From Bacillus sp. ISL-45 (GTDB lineage Bacteria; Bacillota; Bacilli; Bacillales; Cytobacillaceae), in NCBI RefSeq assembly GCF_018613195.1, contig NZ_JAGGQQ010000011.1:186001-250000 (forward strand): a DNA stretch of 64,000 bases, read 5' to 3'. Both the position numbers and the translations under genes were made by a program. The notes under the pieces were generated by a model that worked only from the letters and a program-made list of their open reading frames with translations, was not told where the DNA came from and made no database searches. The first letter of the stretch is position 1, and each line of letters opens with the position of its first letter. Below, one piece after another: positions 25,771-35,792 of the stretch.

Positions 25771-26541
25771 ATGCCTAGATGCACATTAGAATATGGGGAT
25801 CTCTTTTACGAAGAGATTGGGCAGGGAAATCCAATTATCTTTCTGCATCCACCTGGTATGGGTAGGAAGGTATTTCAATTTCAGAAGCCGCTGAGCGAAC
25901 GTTATAAGCTAATTTTACCCGACTTAAGCGGTCATGGGGAGTCTTCTGTTTTATTAAAAAACGTTACCATCCAAAAGTATGCAAAAGAAGTGTTGGAGCT
26001 GGCTGACTTTATTGGCCAGGACAAGGTGACGTTATGCGGTTATTCCTCAGGAGGCAGCATCGCTCAGGAATTCGCCTTGGCCTATCCGGAACGAACTGAA
26101 TCAATTATCTTGTGCGGAGGCTTTGCTGAGGTACAATCGCCCTCATTGAAATATGAACATATGCTGGGGATGTATTTCGTCAGGAATTCACCAAAAACCC
26201 TGGCCAAGGTGATTGCAACCGCTCACACATTCGATAAAAACTACAGGACCGAACTGATTGAACATATGTTGAAGACCGATTTAAATACATGGTTCCATTT
26301 TTACCATGAGTCATTGAATTATTCTTGTATCGGCCGGCTGAAGAATTTGAATATCCCTCTATTGCTTATTTATGGGGCGAGGGATTTTATCAATCAGCAT
26401 CTAAGGGCGTATGAACGAGAGCTTGAAGATTTCCGGACAGCGATCATCCCTAAAGTCTCACATCAGGTACCTGTAAAGAAATGGCAGGAGTTCAATAGTG
26501 AAGTGGCTAAATTTTTGGAAGAGCAATCAGCCAGGCGTTAA
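25771..26541 (+). CDS. Alpha/beta hydrolase
   Basis: 256 residues. Nucleophile elbow GYSSGG, oxyanion strand FLHPPGMGR, acid Asp in YGARDFIN and His in KVSHQVP give a complete catalytic triad. Other landmarks are LPDLSGHGES and LAYPERTESIIL. No signal peptide. The substrate (ester, lactone or similar) is unknown. The gene is monocistronic and shares a bidirectional terminator with the MFS gene. Confidence 0.85.
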   Translation: MPRCTLEYGDLFYEEIGQGNPIIFLHPPGMGRKVFQFQKPLSERYKLILPDLSGHGESSVLLKNVTIQKYAKEVLELADFIGQDKVTLCGYSSGGSIAQEFALAYPERTESIILCGGFAEVQSPSLKYEHMLGMYFVRNSPKTLAKVIATAHTFDKNYRTELIEHMLKTDLNTWFHFYHESLNYSCIGRLKNLNIPLLLIYGARDFINQHLRAYERELEDFRTAIIPKVSHQVPVKKWQEFNSEVAKFLEEQSARR

Positions 26542-26575
26542 AAAAACGCATTGTTCGAAAAACAATGCGTTTTTA
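26541..26575. terminator. Bidirectional terminator
   Basis: Stem AAACGCATTGTT / AACAATGCGTTT with A- and T-runs between convergent genes. Confidence 0.92.
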
Positions 26576-27841
26576 CGCCTCTTGTTTATCTGGTTTTATA
26601 GCGAGAAATGTGGCTAGGGCTGCAGAAATGCTTAATACCGTCAGAATTATGAACATTAGCTTATTAGAATTTTTCATCATTAAAGCGATGACAGGCGGAC
26701 CTGCAGCTACCCCGATGAATCTCATTGAGCTGTATAAGGATGTAATGGTCCCTCGTTCTTCTTGTTCAATACTTTCAGTAATCAATGCATCCAGTGGAGG
26801 CAGGCTTGCTCCAATACCAATGCCGGCAACGAGGAACATGGAGATTAGAAACCATAGCTCTCTTGAAAAACTCAAGAGGGCCACTGCTATACCAAGCAGA
26901 ACCAAGCTCGAGAACGTAATCCACTTCATAAGGATCATGTTCTTCTTAATTAATTTTCCAGTAATAAATGATGAAAGGCACAGAGCCCCTAAAGGCAGGG
27001 CAAGAAACAATCCTTTTTTCAAATCCTTTATTCCATATTTGTTCTCCAGAATATCGGACAGGTAAAATAAGACTCCAAACAACACGAACATGACAATGGC
27101 ACCAATAAAAAAGATGGCATAGAGCCACCGCCCATTCTCGGTGAAAGTCAGTTTGATTTTCTTGAGGAAATCCTTAAAAGGTAATGGTTTTTCTTTCTTT
27201 TTTGGACTTTTTACAAGGAAAATCATCATTATGATCGATAGTGCACAGAACACTGGTATTGAAAAAAATGGGATAAACCAGATGAATCCTGCCAGGAAAG
27301 AGCCTAAAACCGGGCTGAGCACCTTTCCCAGCGTGTTTGCGGTTTCAATCTCTCCAAGGGCACCGCTCACTTCATCATCGTTTTTAAACATATCTCCAAC
27401 CAGGGGCAAAACGATTGGAAAAGCTCCAGCTGCTCCCACACCCTGCAAAGCTCTCCCGATTAAGACAACCCAGTATCCATCGTTCATTTGCCATGATGCC
27501 CACCCAGATATAGTTCCTCCAATTCCAGTTATGATCAGGCTTGGGATGATGACTTTTTTTCGGCCAATATGATCAGATAAATACCCGGCTATCGGGATTA
27601 AAAATATGGCTACTATTGAATATACAGTTATGATCAGGCTTGATTGGAAGGAAGAAATGCCCATTTTCTTTTCCATGACAGGCAAAACAGGAATCAGCAT
27701 CGAATTACCAAGTGTCATCACAAGCGGAATGGATGCGAGAGAGACAATTGCCCATTTTTGATTATTGACATTATCCTTTTTCGTATCTTTTTTATCCGAA
27801 ACTCCACCAGATTTTGGAAACAAGCTTTCAATATAATTCAT
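26573..27841 (-). CDS. MFS multidrug-type exporter (DHA1-like, 12 TM)
   Basis: 422 residues with about 12 hydrophobic segments. The loop 2-3 motif is GYLSDHIGRKKVII, and motif C-like GRALQGVGAAGAFPIVLPLVGD is in helix 5 of the drug:H+ antiporter family. A 28-residue polar N-terminal extension (PKSGGVSDKKDTKKD) precedes helix 1. Substrate unknown. No adjacent regulator gene; it converges with the hydrolase gene. Confidence 0.85.
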   Translation of the reverse strand: MNYIESLFPKSGGVSDKKDTKKDNVNNQKWAIVSLASIPLVMTLGNSMLIPVLPVMEKKMGISSFQSSLIITVYSIVAIFLIPIAGYLSDHIGRKKVIIPSLIITGIGGTISGWASWQMNDGYWVVLIGRALQGVGAAGAFPIVLPLVGDMFKNDDEVSGALGEIETANTLGKVLSPVLGSFLAGFIWFIPFFSIPVFCALSIIMMIFLVKSPKKKEKPLPFKDFLKKIKLTFTENGRWLYAIFFIGAIVMFVLFGVLFYLSDILENKYGIKDLKKGLFLALPLGALCLSSFITGKLIKKNMILMKWITFSSLVLLGIAVALLSFSRELWFLISMFLVAGIGIGASLPPLDALITESIEQEERGTITSLYSSMRFIGVAAGPPVIALMMKNSNKLMFIILTVLSISAALATFLAIKPDKQEA

Positions 27842-28004
27842 GATATTAACCTGCCTTTTTTCATACTATTTTTAGTGTGGACATAAACAACAGAAAAAAC
27901 AGATGTCTTTTTATGGGAAAGATATTTGCTGTGTAAATTCCTTATGGAGATTTTAGGGCGAAAAGGATAAAATAATTGGAAAAGGCTTGAAGGTTGGTGG
28001 AATC

Positions 28005-28646
28005 ATGACACAAATATTGTACCTGAATATAGGGAAGCCGGAGCTTAAGAACTGGAACGGCAAAGAAGAACTTTCAGCAATAGGAAAAAAAAGAGTGACA
28101 CAAGCGTTACTTACAAAAGAATCTTTTCAGGGAGATGGCGTGGCGGCAACAGAATTTCATGGAGGACCTGACAGAGCGGTTTGTTTTTATCCCGCAGAGC
28201 ATTATTCAAAATGGTCTGTTGAATTCGGAAAGGAATTTGACCCTCCAACCTTTGGGGAGAATATTTCAGCCCCGGGCATGTTGGAAGCCGATATCTATAT
28301 CGGTGATACATACAAGCTTGGAGAATCTGTGATCCAGGTGACACAGGGAAGGATTCCGTGTTCAAAAATATCGAAGAATAACCAAATTGACCGTCTGCTG
28401 AAAAGGGTAGTCGAGACTGGCTATACCGGCTATTTTTTCCGTGTTCTTCAAGAGGGAATGGTCTACGAAGACTCCGAAATCACTTTTTTGGAGAGGATAC
28501 AAAATGACTTTTCGATTTTAAGGGCAAATGAAATTTATTTTCACCAGAGGAAGGACTATCAAGCGATTGAAGGACTGTTAGAAATCGAGGAACTGGCAGA
28601 AGACTGGAAGAGAAATCTAGAGAAATTTTTAATGCAGAAAAATTAA
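28005..28646 (+). CDS. MOSC-domain protein (YiiM-like)
   Basis: 213 residues. FHGGPDRAVCFYPAEHY and FGENISAPGMLEADIYIGD are MOSC signatures, and GRIPCSKIS carries the conserved Cys that binds molybdenum cofactor-bound sulfur in this family. The C-terminal 3-alpha domain (from about 160) makes it YiiM-like; YiiM reduces N-hydroxylated compounds. The ATG at 28005 with GGTGGA nearby was preferred to TTG 27987. A molybdoenzyme gene exists elsewhere in the window, but no adjacent partner is seen. Confidence 0.85.
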   Translation: MTQILYLNIGKPELKNWNGKEELSAIGKKRVTQALLTKESFQGDGVAATEFHGGPDRAVCFYPAEHYSKWSVEFGKEFDPPTFGENISAPGMLEADIYIGDTYKLGESVIQVTQGRIPCSKISKNNQIDRLLKRVVETGYTGYFFRVLQEGMVYEDSEITFLERIQNDFSILRANEIYFHQRKDYQAIEGLLEIEELAEDWKRNLEKFLMQKN

Positions 28647-28663
28647 AATATTTCATTTTTTGT

Positions 28664-28692
28664 TTGACATTTGTGAATCACCGCTTTATTAT
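28664..28692 (+). promoter_or_regulatory. SigA promoter of the trp operon
   Basis: -35 TTGACA, 17-bp spacer, -10 TATTAT, placed just before the first T-box leader. Confidence 0.7.
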
Positions 28693-28699
28693 AATGATT

Positions 28700-28985
28700 A
28701 ATATAATGAATGAGCGATGACGAAGAGTAGTAACTGGATCAGGTACTTCAGAGAGCTGATGGTTGGTGGGAATCAGTGTAACTGTTGCAGCGAATGGACT
28801 TCCGAGCTTCCGGACCGAACCCTTACGGCAGTAGGCTCTGGCGAAATGGCCTTATCGTTATAAAAGGCAGGCATTAAGCATTCAATGCTCGATGCTGTTA
28901 AGTGAGCTGTTTTACAGCTAATTAAGGTGGCACCACGGGTCTCTCGTCCTTATTGTATTCAATAAGGATGGGGGACCCTTTTTGT
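28700..28985 (+). promoter_or_regulatory. Tryptophan T-box leader 1
   Basis: Stem I region with AGAGAG and GGTTGGTG motifs, specifier UGG (Trp) at 28795-28797 in GAATGG, then the T-box antiterminator sequence AGGTGGCACCACGG at 28925-28938, and a terminator GGGTCTCTCGTCC.../...GATGGGGGACCC with T-run (28936-28985). Uncharged tRNA-Trp should stabilise the antiterminator and allow read-through. Confidence 0.9.
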
Positions 28986-29014
28986 CTGCTGTTTGATATT
29001 GATAATAATATTAT

Positions 29015-29310
29015 GTAAACTCGATGAACAAGAAGAGTACGCAGGATATTTCTGTTGCAGAGAGCCGGGTATGGTGTGAACCGGCACAGAAATACTTGCC
29101 GAATGGCCTTGTGAGAGGCAGCCTGAAGTAACAGTAGGGCTTGCCCGGGATTCCTCCGTTAAAAGGATAGGGTATATCGAAAGCTTTTTTGGTTTTCCTG
29201 TACTTGAAGAGAGGGAGCTATTAAAGCTCCAATTTGAGGTGGCACCGCGGTCCTATCGTAATCGTCCTCTATACAGCACAATCATTGTGCATGTATAGGG
29301 GACTTTTTTA
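29015..29310 (+). promoter_or_regulatory. Tryptophan T-box leader 2
   Basis: Second complete T-box: AGAGAG, GGTATGGTGTGAACC, specifier UGG at 29104-29106 in GAATGG, T-box GAGGTGGCACCGCGG at 29236-29250, and terminator GTCCTCTATACA / TGTATAGGGGAC with T-run. It lies directly between leader 1 and trpE, so transcription must pass two tryptophan-sensing terminators. Confidence 0.92.
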
Positions 29311-29330
29311 TTTCTAAGGAGGATTTTTAT

Positions 29331-30725
29331 ATGAATGTAGAAGCACCAGAGGTTTATATTGAGGAAATTGAGGGAGATACATTAACCCCTATATCTGTAT
29401 TTCAAATGATTTCCGGAAAGAAAAAATTTCTGCTGGAAAGTTCCCATAAATATAATGATTCTGGCCGTTTTTCCTTTATTGGCTGTGATCCCGTTTACGA
29501 GCTTTTGAATGAAAAGGGCGAGACGTATCTGTCAAGGAACGGGGTTAAGGAGCGTGTAAATGGCCCATTTTCCAAGGCACTGAAAGAAATGCTTCCTAAA
29601 TTAAATACTGAATTTGATATTCCTTTTATAGGAGGCGGGGTAGGTTTTGTCAGCTATGACTTCATTCGCGATTTTGAAGAGATTGGGCCGCTGAAGGAAG
29701 ATCCACTCGATATGCCGGAAGCGCACTTGATGTTCTTCAATGAAGTCATCGTGTTTGACCATCTTAAACAAAAGATCAACCTGATTGGCATTCCGTTTCC
29801 AGGGTACAGCAATGACGATCTTATAAAGAAAATAAAGAAACGAAAAGAAGAGCTTGATACGTCAGTCAAAAAACATCCTGTCAATCGATTTTCACTATCA
29901 GACTTTAGAACATCGCAAAACAGGGAGGAGTTTGAAAAATCGGTAAGGACCGCAAAGAGCCTGATTGAAGAGGGAGAAATCTTTCAGGTTGTGTTATCAA
30001 GAAGGCTTTCAGCGAATGCAAAAGGAGATCCATTTTCGTTCTATCGAAAGCTGAGAGTGGATAATCCCTCCCCTTATATGTACTTCATTGACTTTGAAGG
30101 ATATGTTGTTGCCGGTACCTCCCCTGAAAGCCTCGTAAAGTACAGGGATGGAACGATGATTACAAACCCGATTGCAGGAACAAGGCCAAGAGGAAAAACA
30201 GCTGAGGAAGACATAAAAATGGAATTGGAATTAAACGAGGATGAAAAAGAATTGGCCGAACATAAGATGCTAGTCGACCTGTCAAGGAATGATTTAGGGA
30301 GGATCTGTGAGATTGGCAGTGTAAAGGTTGATAAATTCCTGGCTGTTGAGAGGTATCAGTTTGTCATGCATCTCGTATCAGAGGTGAGCGGGAGACTCTT
30401 GCCGGAAGCTCATCCTGTTGATGGATTGGCGGCATGCCTGCCTGCAGGAACAGTGTCCGGAGCTCCAAAAATTCGGGCGATGCAAATCATCAACGAGCTT
30501 GAAGCTGAAAAAAGAGGTGTTTATTCAGGAGCAGTCGGTTACTTCTCTGCCTGTGGAAGCATGGATTTTGCCCTTGCGATCAGAACATTAGTTGTCAAGG
30601 ATGGCAAAGGATATCTACAGGCAGGTGCCGGTATTGTATATGACTCTGATCCTGCAAAAGAATTCGATGAAACCAACCATAAATTAAAAGCATTGATGGA
30701 GGCAGCCAATGATTCTACTCATTGA
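29331..30725 (+). CDS. trpE: Anthranilate synthase component I
   Basis: 464 residues. The LLESS element (KKKFLLESSHKY) for tryptophan feedback inhibition is at the N-terminus. Chorismate-binding domain motifs are TSPESLV, PIAGTRPRGKTAEED, LVDLSRNDLGRIC and CLPAGTVSGAPKIRAM. It makes anthranilate from chorismate using ammonia supplied by TrpG. AAGGAGG sits before the ATG. First gene of trpEGDCFBA; overlaps trpG by 17 bp. Confidence 0.97.
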   Translation: MNVEAPEVYIEEIEGDTLTPISVFQMISGKKKFLLESSHKYNDSGRFSFIGCDPVYELLNEKGETYLSRNGVKERVNGPFSKALKEMLPKLNTEFDIPFIGGGVGFVSYDFIRDFEEIGPLKEDPLDMPEAHLMFFNEVIVFDHLKQKINLIGIPFPGYSNDDLIKKIKKRKEELDTSVKKHPVNRFSLSDFRTSQNREEFEKSVRTAKSLIEEGEIFQVVLSRRLSANAKGDPFSFYRKLRVDNPSPYMYFIDFEGYVVAGTSPESLVKYRDGTMITNPIAGTRPRGKTAEEDIKMELELNEDEKELAEHKMLVDLSRNDLGRICEIGSVKVDKFLAVERYQFVMHLVSEVSGRLLPEAHPVDGLAACLPAGTVSGAPKIRAMQIINELEAEKRGVYSGAVGYFSACGSMDFALAIRTLVVKDGKGYLQAGAGIVYDSDPAKEFDETNHKLKALMEAANDSTH

Positions 30726-31311
30726 TAATTACGATTCATTTACCTATAACCTTTACCAGTATCTAAGCGAACTTGGGGCTGAAGTGAAAACGATCAGGAA
30801 CGATAAAATAACGGTTAAGGAAATCTTGAAAATGGAACCTGAAGCTATCGTCCTTTCTCCCGGTCCAGGTAGGCCAGAACAGGCTGGGATCTGTGTTGAA
30901 ACTGTTAAACAATTGGCTCCAGCTATCCCGATCCTGGGGATATGTCTTGGCCACCAGGCGATAGCCCATGCTTTTGGCAGCTCGATCATCAAGGCAAAAA
31001 AAATCAGGCACGGCAAGCAATCGAAGCTCAGACATACAGGAACTTCACTAATGATTAATCTGGAGGAACATCCTGAGGTCATGAGGTATCACTCCTTGGT
31101 GATCGACCGCATGACGCTGAATGAAGATTTTCAGGTGTTGGCGGAAGCAGCTGATGACAAGGAAATCATGGCAATCAAGCATCATCATTATCCTTTATAT
31201 GGACTTCAGTTTCATCCGGAATCCATAGGAACGAACAGCGGAAAGCAGATTTTATCGAATTTTCTTACTGAAATCAGAGAGGAGATTTTAACTTATGAAA
31301 CATTATCTTGA
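30709..31311 (+). CDS. trpG: Anthranilate synthase glutamine amidotransferase
   Basis: 200 residues. Class I amidotransferase triad: Cys in ILGICLGHQAIAHAFG, and His-Glu in LQFHPESIG. It releases ammonia from glutamine for TrpE. In B. subtilis the equivalent gene is shared with folate synthesis and lies outside the trp operon; here it is inside, overlapping both trpE and trpD. Whether it also serves PabB cannot be read from this window. Confidence 0.95.
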   Translation: MILLIDNYDSFTYNLYQYLSELGAEVKTIRNDKITVKEILKMEPEAIVLSPGPGRPEQAGICVETVKQLAPAIPILGICLGHQAIAHAFGSSIIKAKKIRHGKQSKLRHTGTSLMINLEEHPEVMRYHSLVIDRMTLNEDFQVLAEAADDKEIMAIKHHHYPLYGLQFHPESIGTNSGKQILSNFLTEIREEILTYETLS

Positions 31312-32320
31312 AATGGTTGTCGAAGGAACATCGCTTTTGGAGCATGAAATGGAAGAAGCAGTCCAGGAAATTTTCACACAAGATACGACAGACAGCGAGA
31401 TTGCATCTTTTTTAACAGGGCTTAAATTAAAAGGTGAAACGGCTGAGGAAGTATCTGGATTAGTAAAGGCGATCAGGAAGCATGCGTTGCATTTCACAAA
31501 GAAAATACCGAATGTTCTGGATAATTGTGGAACAGGAGGGGATGGTTCCAAAAGCTTCAATATTAGCACCACTTCCGCATTTGTCATTGCAGGCGCCGGA
31601 ATTACTGTAGCAAAGCATGGGAACAGAAGTGTATCGAGCAAGACCGGCAGTGCGGATGTTTTGGAGGCTCTCGGTGTAAGTCTGGACTTATCTCCGGAAG
31701 CAACAGAAGAAATCCTTGAACAGAATGGAATTGCATTTCTTTTTGCCCCCCATGTCCATCCGAAACTAAAACAAATCATGAAGGTAAGAAGGGACCTGAA
31801 AATCCCTACGATCTTTAATTTAATCGGGCCATTGACAAATCCAGTACAGCTTGACTACCAGCTGCTGGGCATCTACCGCAGGGATATGCTCGATAAGTTT
31901 GCCCATGTGCTGGAAAACCTGAACCGGAAGCGGGCCATCGTTATCAACGGAGCGGGTGGAATGGACGAAGCTTCTCTAGCGGGTGAGAATGAAATGGTCA
32001 TCGTTTCAGGAGGGGAAACCAAGCCAATCAAGCTCAATCCTGAAGAAGTGAACCTGCCAGTATACGATAATACCAGTATCAAGGGCGGGGATGCACGGGA
32101 TAATGCTGATATATTGCGCCAAGTCCTTCAAGGCAAAAAAGGAGCACACCGGGATACAGTGCTGCTGAATGCAGGTCTGGGAATTTATACTGCCGGGAAG
32201 GCGGAATCGATTCTGCAGGGTGTGAATCTGGCAGCGGAAAGCATCGATTCAGGCAGGGCAATGGCCAAACTGGAGAACTTAATTAGCATCAGTAATCAAA
32301 ACAAAAAGGCGGTAGGATGA
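31295..32320 (+). CDS. trpD: Anthranilate phosphoribosyltransferase
   Basis: 341 residues. PRPP-binding GTGGDGSKSFNIST and the KHGNRSVSSKTGSADVLEALG motif are intact, as is the later NGAGGMDEAS. Transfers phosphoribosyl to anthranilate. Start overlaps trpG by 17 bp (AGGAGATTTTAACTT then ATG), implying coupled translation. Confidence 0.96.
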   Translation: MKHYLEMVVEGTSLLEHEMEEAVQEIFTQDTTDSEIASFLTGLKLKGETAEEVSGLVKAIRKHALHFTKKIPNVLDNCGTGGDGSKSFNISTTSAFVIAGAGITVAKHGNRSVSSKTGSADVLEALGVSLDLSPEATEEILEQNGIAFLFAPHVHPKLKQIMKVRRDLKIPTIFNLIGPLTNPVQLDYQLLGIYRRDMLDKFAHVLENLNRKRAIVINGAGGMDEASLAGENEMVIVSGGETKPIKLNPEEVNLPVYDNTSIKGGDARDNADILRQVLQGKKGAHRDTVLLNAGLGIYTAGKAESILQGVNLAAESIDSGRAMAKLENLISISNQNKKAVG

Positions 32321-32321
32321 G

Positions 32322-33116
32322 ATGGGTACTATTCTTGATTCAATCATAGAAAGAAAAATTGTTGAGGTGGAAGAGCTGAGGAAATCAGCAAAGGAAATAC
32401 CTGAAATTTCTTCGAAGCCCCGATCTCTGCTGAAAGTCTTAAGCGAGGCAAAAAATGTCGCCATTATTTCAGAATTTAAAAGGGCTTCACCTTCGAAAGG
32501 GGACATTAATCTTTCTTTGGACCCTGCTCAGCAGGCAAAACTTTATGCCCTGTCTGGTGCATCGGCAATATCTGTGTTAACCGATGAAAAGGGGTTCAAG
32601 GGATCTTTCAGCGATTTGAAACAAGTCAGAGAAGCCGTGGAGCTTCCTGTTCTTTGCAAGGATTTTATCGTTGATCCAATCCAAATAGACCTGGCTCATT
32701 CCGCAGGAGCAGAAGTCATCTTGCTCATCGCATCAGCATTGCCCCTGGAAAAACTGGCAGAGCTATACGAGTATGCCTCTGAAAAGGGGCTTGAGTGCCT
32801 TGTTGAAATCCACGACGATAAAGATTTGGAAAAGGCACTTCTTATAAAAGCTCAAATCATCGGAATCAATAACCGTGATTTGAAAACATTCGAAGTCAAT
32901 CTTGAAAATACCGAAAAACTAGGACCTCTAGTCAAAAAGGCAGGCGCCTTTCTGATCAGCGAAAGCGGTATAAGAACAAGGGAGGATGTAATCCGTGCAG
33001 CAGCTGCAGGTGCAAGCGGCGTATTGATTGGAGAAACTTTTATGACTTCCTCAGATCTCCAAAATACTTTCAGCCAGTTCACTGTTCCAATTGTGAGGGA
33101 ATTTCATGAAGGTTAA
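32322..33116 (+). CDS. trpC: Indole-3-glycerol-phosphate synthase
   Basis: 264 residues. Conserved EFKRASPSKGDI, VLTDEKGFKGS, VLCKDFIVDPIQI, GINNRDLKTFEVN and SESGIRTREDV segments form the TIM barrel with catalytic Lys and Glu. Converts carboxyphenylamino-deoxyribulose-phosphate to indole-glycerol-phosphate. Its end overlaps trpF by 11 bp. Confidence 0.96.
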   Translation: MGTILDSIIERKIVEVEELRKSAKEIPEISSKPRSLLKVLSEAKNVAIISEFKRASPSKGDINLSLDPAQQAKLYALSGASAISVLTDEKGFKGSFSDLKQVREAVELPVLCKDFIVDPIQIDLAHSAGAEVILLIASALPLEKLAELYEYASEKGLECLVEIHDDKDLEKALLIKAQIIGINNRDLKTFEVNLENTEKLGPLVKKAGAFLISESGIRTREDVIRAAAAGASGVLIGETFMTSSDLQNTFSQFTVPIVREFHEG

Positions 33117-33744
33117 GATTTGCGGAATTAAAACGGTTGAGGCAGCAAGCCATGCTGTAGAGAATGGTGCAGATGCTCTTGGATTCGTCTTTGCAGAAAG
33201 TAAAAGGCAAATAACAGTTCTGCAGGCACAACAAATCATTGCCGAAACACCAGCACATGTCTGGAAGGTAGGGGTTTTTGTAAATGAGGATGCGGCAAAA
33301 ATACAGCAAATCGCCGCAACTGCCGGCCTTACACATATTCAGCTTCATGGTGATGAGGTTCCAGGTGACTATCGATCAGTTGGGCTGCCGTTAATAAAAG
33401 CTGTTTCGGTTAAGTCACCGGGAGATCTTGAGAAAATTGGTGAAATAGAAGCAGATTTTATCCTTCTTGACAGCCCTCAAGCGGAATATCGGGGAGGAAA
33501 CGGGTTGAGTTTCGAGTGGGATCTGGCAAATGCCTTAAAAAATTCAAGCACCAATGTAATACTGGCAGGTGGCTTGGATTCTGTAAATGTCAGGGAAGCA
33601 ATCGCAAAGGTTAATCCTTTGATGGTTGATGTAAGCAGCGGTGTTGAAACAAATGGAGAAAAGGATCTTGTAAAAATAAAAGGATTTATCAATAACGCAA
33701 AAAAATCAGGGGAGGAAATGCAGGATGAGTTCAATTACTTATAA
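33106..33744 (+). CDS. trpF: Phosphoribosylanthranilate isomerase
   Basis: 212 residues. N-terminal KICGIKT carries the catalytic Cys; [19 protein letters not shown] and [10 protein letters not shown] follow, and the Asp in [14 protein letters not shown] is the second catalytic residue. Overlaps trpC at its start and trpB at its end (20 bp), so the whole operon is tightly coupled. Confidence 0.95.
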   Translation: MKVKICGIKTVEAASHAVENGADALGFVFAESKRQITVLQAQQIIAETPAHVWKVGVFVNEDAAKIQQIAATAGLTHIQLHGDEVPGDYRSVGLPLIKAVSVKSPGDLEKIGEIEADFILLDSPQAEYRGGNGLSFEWDLANALKNSSTNVILAGGLDSVNVREAIAKVNPLMVDVSSGVETNGEKDLVKIKGFINNAKKSGEEMQDEFNYL

Positions 33745-34930
33745 TTTACCAGACGAAAAGGGACATTTTGGGAATTACGGGGGCCGGTTCGTACCAGAAA
33801 CATTGATGCAGGCTGTACTCGAATTGGAGAAGGAATACAACAGGGCGCAGGAAGACGAGGAATTCCATAACGAATTGCAAAAATTAATGAAGGATTATGT
33901 AGGGAGGGAAACGCCATTATATCTAGCCGGAAATCTCACGGAACATGCCGGCGGAGCGAAAATATACCTGAAGCGGGAGGATCTCAACCATACAGGGGCA
34001 CATAAAATCAACAATACAGTCGGTCAGGCCTTGCTTGCGGTAAGAATGGGCAAGCGTAAGATAGTGGCTGAAACAGGGGCTGGACAGCATGGAGTTGCTA
34101 CTGCAACAGTCTGTGCCCTGCTTAATTTGGAATGTGTGATATTTATGGGCAAAGAGGATATAAGACGACAGCAATTAAATGTTTTCCGGATGGAACTCCT
34201 GGGGGCAAAAGTGATCAGTGTTGATGCAGGCAGCGGGACATTGAAGGATGCGGTCAATGAAGCTCTTCGCTACTGGGTTACTAATGTCCGTGATACTCAT
34301 TATATTCTAGGATCTGTAATGGGTCCTCATCCGTTTCCAAAAATGGTTCGTGACTTTCAAAGTGTCATCGGCAAAGAAACGAAACAGCAATTTTTCGAAA
34401 AGGAAGGCAAGCTGCCTGATGCTCTTGTAGCTTGCATTGGTGGGGGCAGCAATTCGATAGGTTTATTTTATCCGTTTATTGAGGATGAAAGTGTGTCAAT
34501 TTATGGTGTAGAAGCTGCCGGTCTGGGTTTGGCAACTGACAAGCATGCCGCTTCACTAACCAAGGGCAAACCAGGGGTGCTGCATGGCGCAATGATGTAT
34601 CTTCTGCAGGATGAGGACGGTCAAATTCAGGAAGCACACTCGATATCAGCTGGCCTGGACTATCCTGGCATTGGCCCTGAGCACAGCCACCTGCATGACA
34701 TAAATAGAATCACATATGAATCCATAACGGATGACGAAGCACTTCATTCATTTCAATTGCTTTCAAAATTAGAAGGAATCATCCCTGCTCTGGAGAGCGC
34801 ACATGCCATTGCTTACGCGGTCAAGCTAGCCGCTGGGATGGATAAAGACGAGAGTATCGTTGTCTGCTTATCTGGCCGTGGTGATAAAGATGTTCAGACA
34901 ATTAAGGACAGGATCGGAGGACTGGAATGA
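33725..34930 (+). CDS. trpB: Tryptophan synthase beta subunit
   Basis: 401 residues. PLP Lys94 in HTGAHKINN, phosphate loop [10 protein letters not shown], catalytic Glu in AETGAGQHG. Joins indole and serine. The ribosome site GGGGAGG is inside trpF. The C-terminal [11 protein letters not shown] is the usual family ending. Confidence 0.97.
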   Translation: MSSITYNLPDEKGHFGNYGGRFVPETLMQAVLELEKEYNRAQEDEEFHNELQKLMKDYVGRETPLYLAGNLTEHAGGAKIYLKREDLNHTGAHKINNTVGQALLAVRMGKRKIVAETGAGQHGVATATVCALLNLECVIFMGKEDIRRQQLNVFRMELLGAKVISVDAGSGTLKDAVNEALRYWVTNVRDTHYILGSVMGPHPFPKMVRDFQSVIGKETKQQFFEKEGKLPDALVACIGGGSNSIGLFYPFIEDESVSIYGVEAAGLGLATDKHAASLTKGKPGVLHGAMMYLLQDEDGQIQEAHSISAGLDYPGIGPEHSHLHDINRITYESITDDEALHSFQLLSKLEGIIPALESAHAIAYAVKLAAGMDKDESIVVCLSGRGDKDVQTIKDRIGGLE

Positions 34931-35712
34931 TGGATAAAATTCAGAAGGCTCTTACTGAAAAAGAAAAAAAGGCTTTTGTTCCATATATAATGGCTGGGGA
35001 TGGAGGGCTTGAAACCCTCAAGGAGAAGCTGTTGTTTTTACAGGAATGTGGTGCCGATGCGGTAGAACTTGGCATCCCCTTTTCTGATCCAGTTGCGGAT
35101 GGGCCCACAATCCAGGAAGCTGGTATCCGGTCGCTTAGCAATGGAACTACCTTGAGAAAGGTATTGGAGACGATACAAACCTTCCAAACTGAAATCTCAA
35201 TTCCTCTAATTCTAATGACTTATCTGAATCCCCTTGTAGCATACGGGATCCAAAGGTTTGCTAAGGATGCTGCGAACGCTGGTATATCAGGATGCATCAT
35301 CCCCGACCTCCCGCTTGAGGAGGAAGATTTCATTCTTCCGGCGCTCGAGCAGCAGGAAATCGCCTTAATCAGGCTAGTGACACTCACAACACCAGTTGAG
35401 AGAATAAAAGAAATCGGCTCCAGGGCAACAGGTTTCATTTATGCTGTAACCGTAACAGGTATCACAGGTGCAAGAAACAATTTCAGCGAGGATCTTGCTG
35501 CTTTCCTAAGTTCAGTTAAAAGTGTCAGTTCAGTCCCGGTGCTTGCAGGGTTCGGGGTTTCAAATGCTGAACAAGTAAGAGAAGTGTGCAAGCATTGTGA
35601 TGGAGTGATTGTTGGAAGTAAAATTATTGATTTATTTGAACAAGGAGATCTTGATGGAATAAAACAGCTCGTTCGTACTGCCGAAGAGGTTGGCTTACAA
35701 GCTTACAAGTAA
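34927..35712 (+). CDS. trpA: Tryptophan synthase alpha subunit
   Basis: 261 residues. Catalytic Glu and Asp are in [29 protein letters not shown] and [13 protein letters not shown] are further signatures. Cleaves indole-glycerol-phosphate to indole for TrpB. ATG 34927 overlaps trpB by 4 bp; a second ATG follows immediately. Last gene of the operon. Confidence 0.97.
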   Translation: MMDKIQKALTEKEKKAFVPYIMAGDGGLETLKEKLLFLQECGADAVELGIPFSDPVADGPTIQEAGIRSLSNGTTLRKVLETIQTFQTEISIPLILMTYLNPLVAYGIQRFAKDAANAGISGCIIPDLPLEEEDFILPALEQQEIALIRLVTLTTPVERIKEIGSRATGFIYAVTVTGITGARNNFSEDLAAFLSSVKSVSSVPVLAGFGVSNAEQVREVCKHCDGVIVGSKIIDLFEQGDLDGIKQLVRTAEEVGLQAYK

Positions 35713-35753
35713 TGATATTAATTTGAGAATCGTTAATCTCCAAAAACGGCAAA

Positions 35754-35792
35754 AAATAGCCGCTGCCTTCCAAGCAGCGGCTATTTCTTTTC
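35754..35792. terminator. Terminator of the trp operon, shared with the convergent methyltransferase
   Basis: Stem AAATAGCCGCTGC / GCAGCGGCTATTT followed by CTTTT. Confidence 0.9.

Noticed and set aside
28700-29330. TRAP-binding leader as in the B. subtilis trp operon
   Set aside because: No run of GAG/UAG triplets was found; two T-boxes explain the leader fully.
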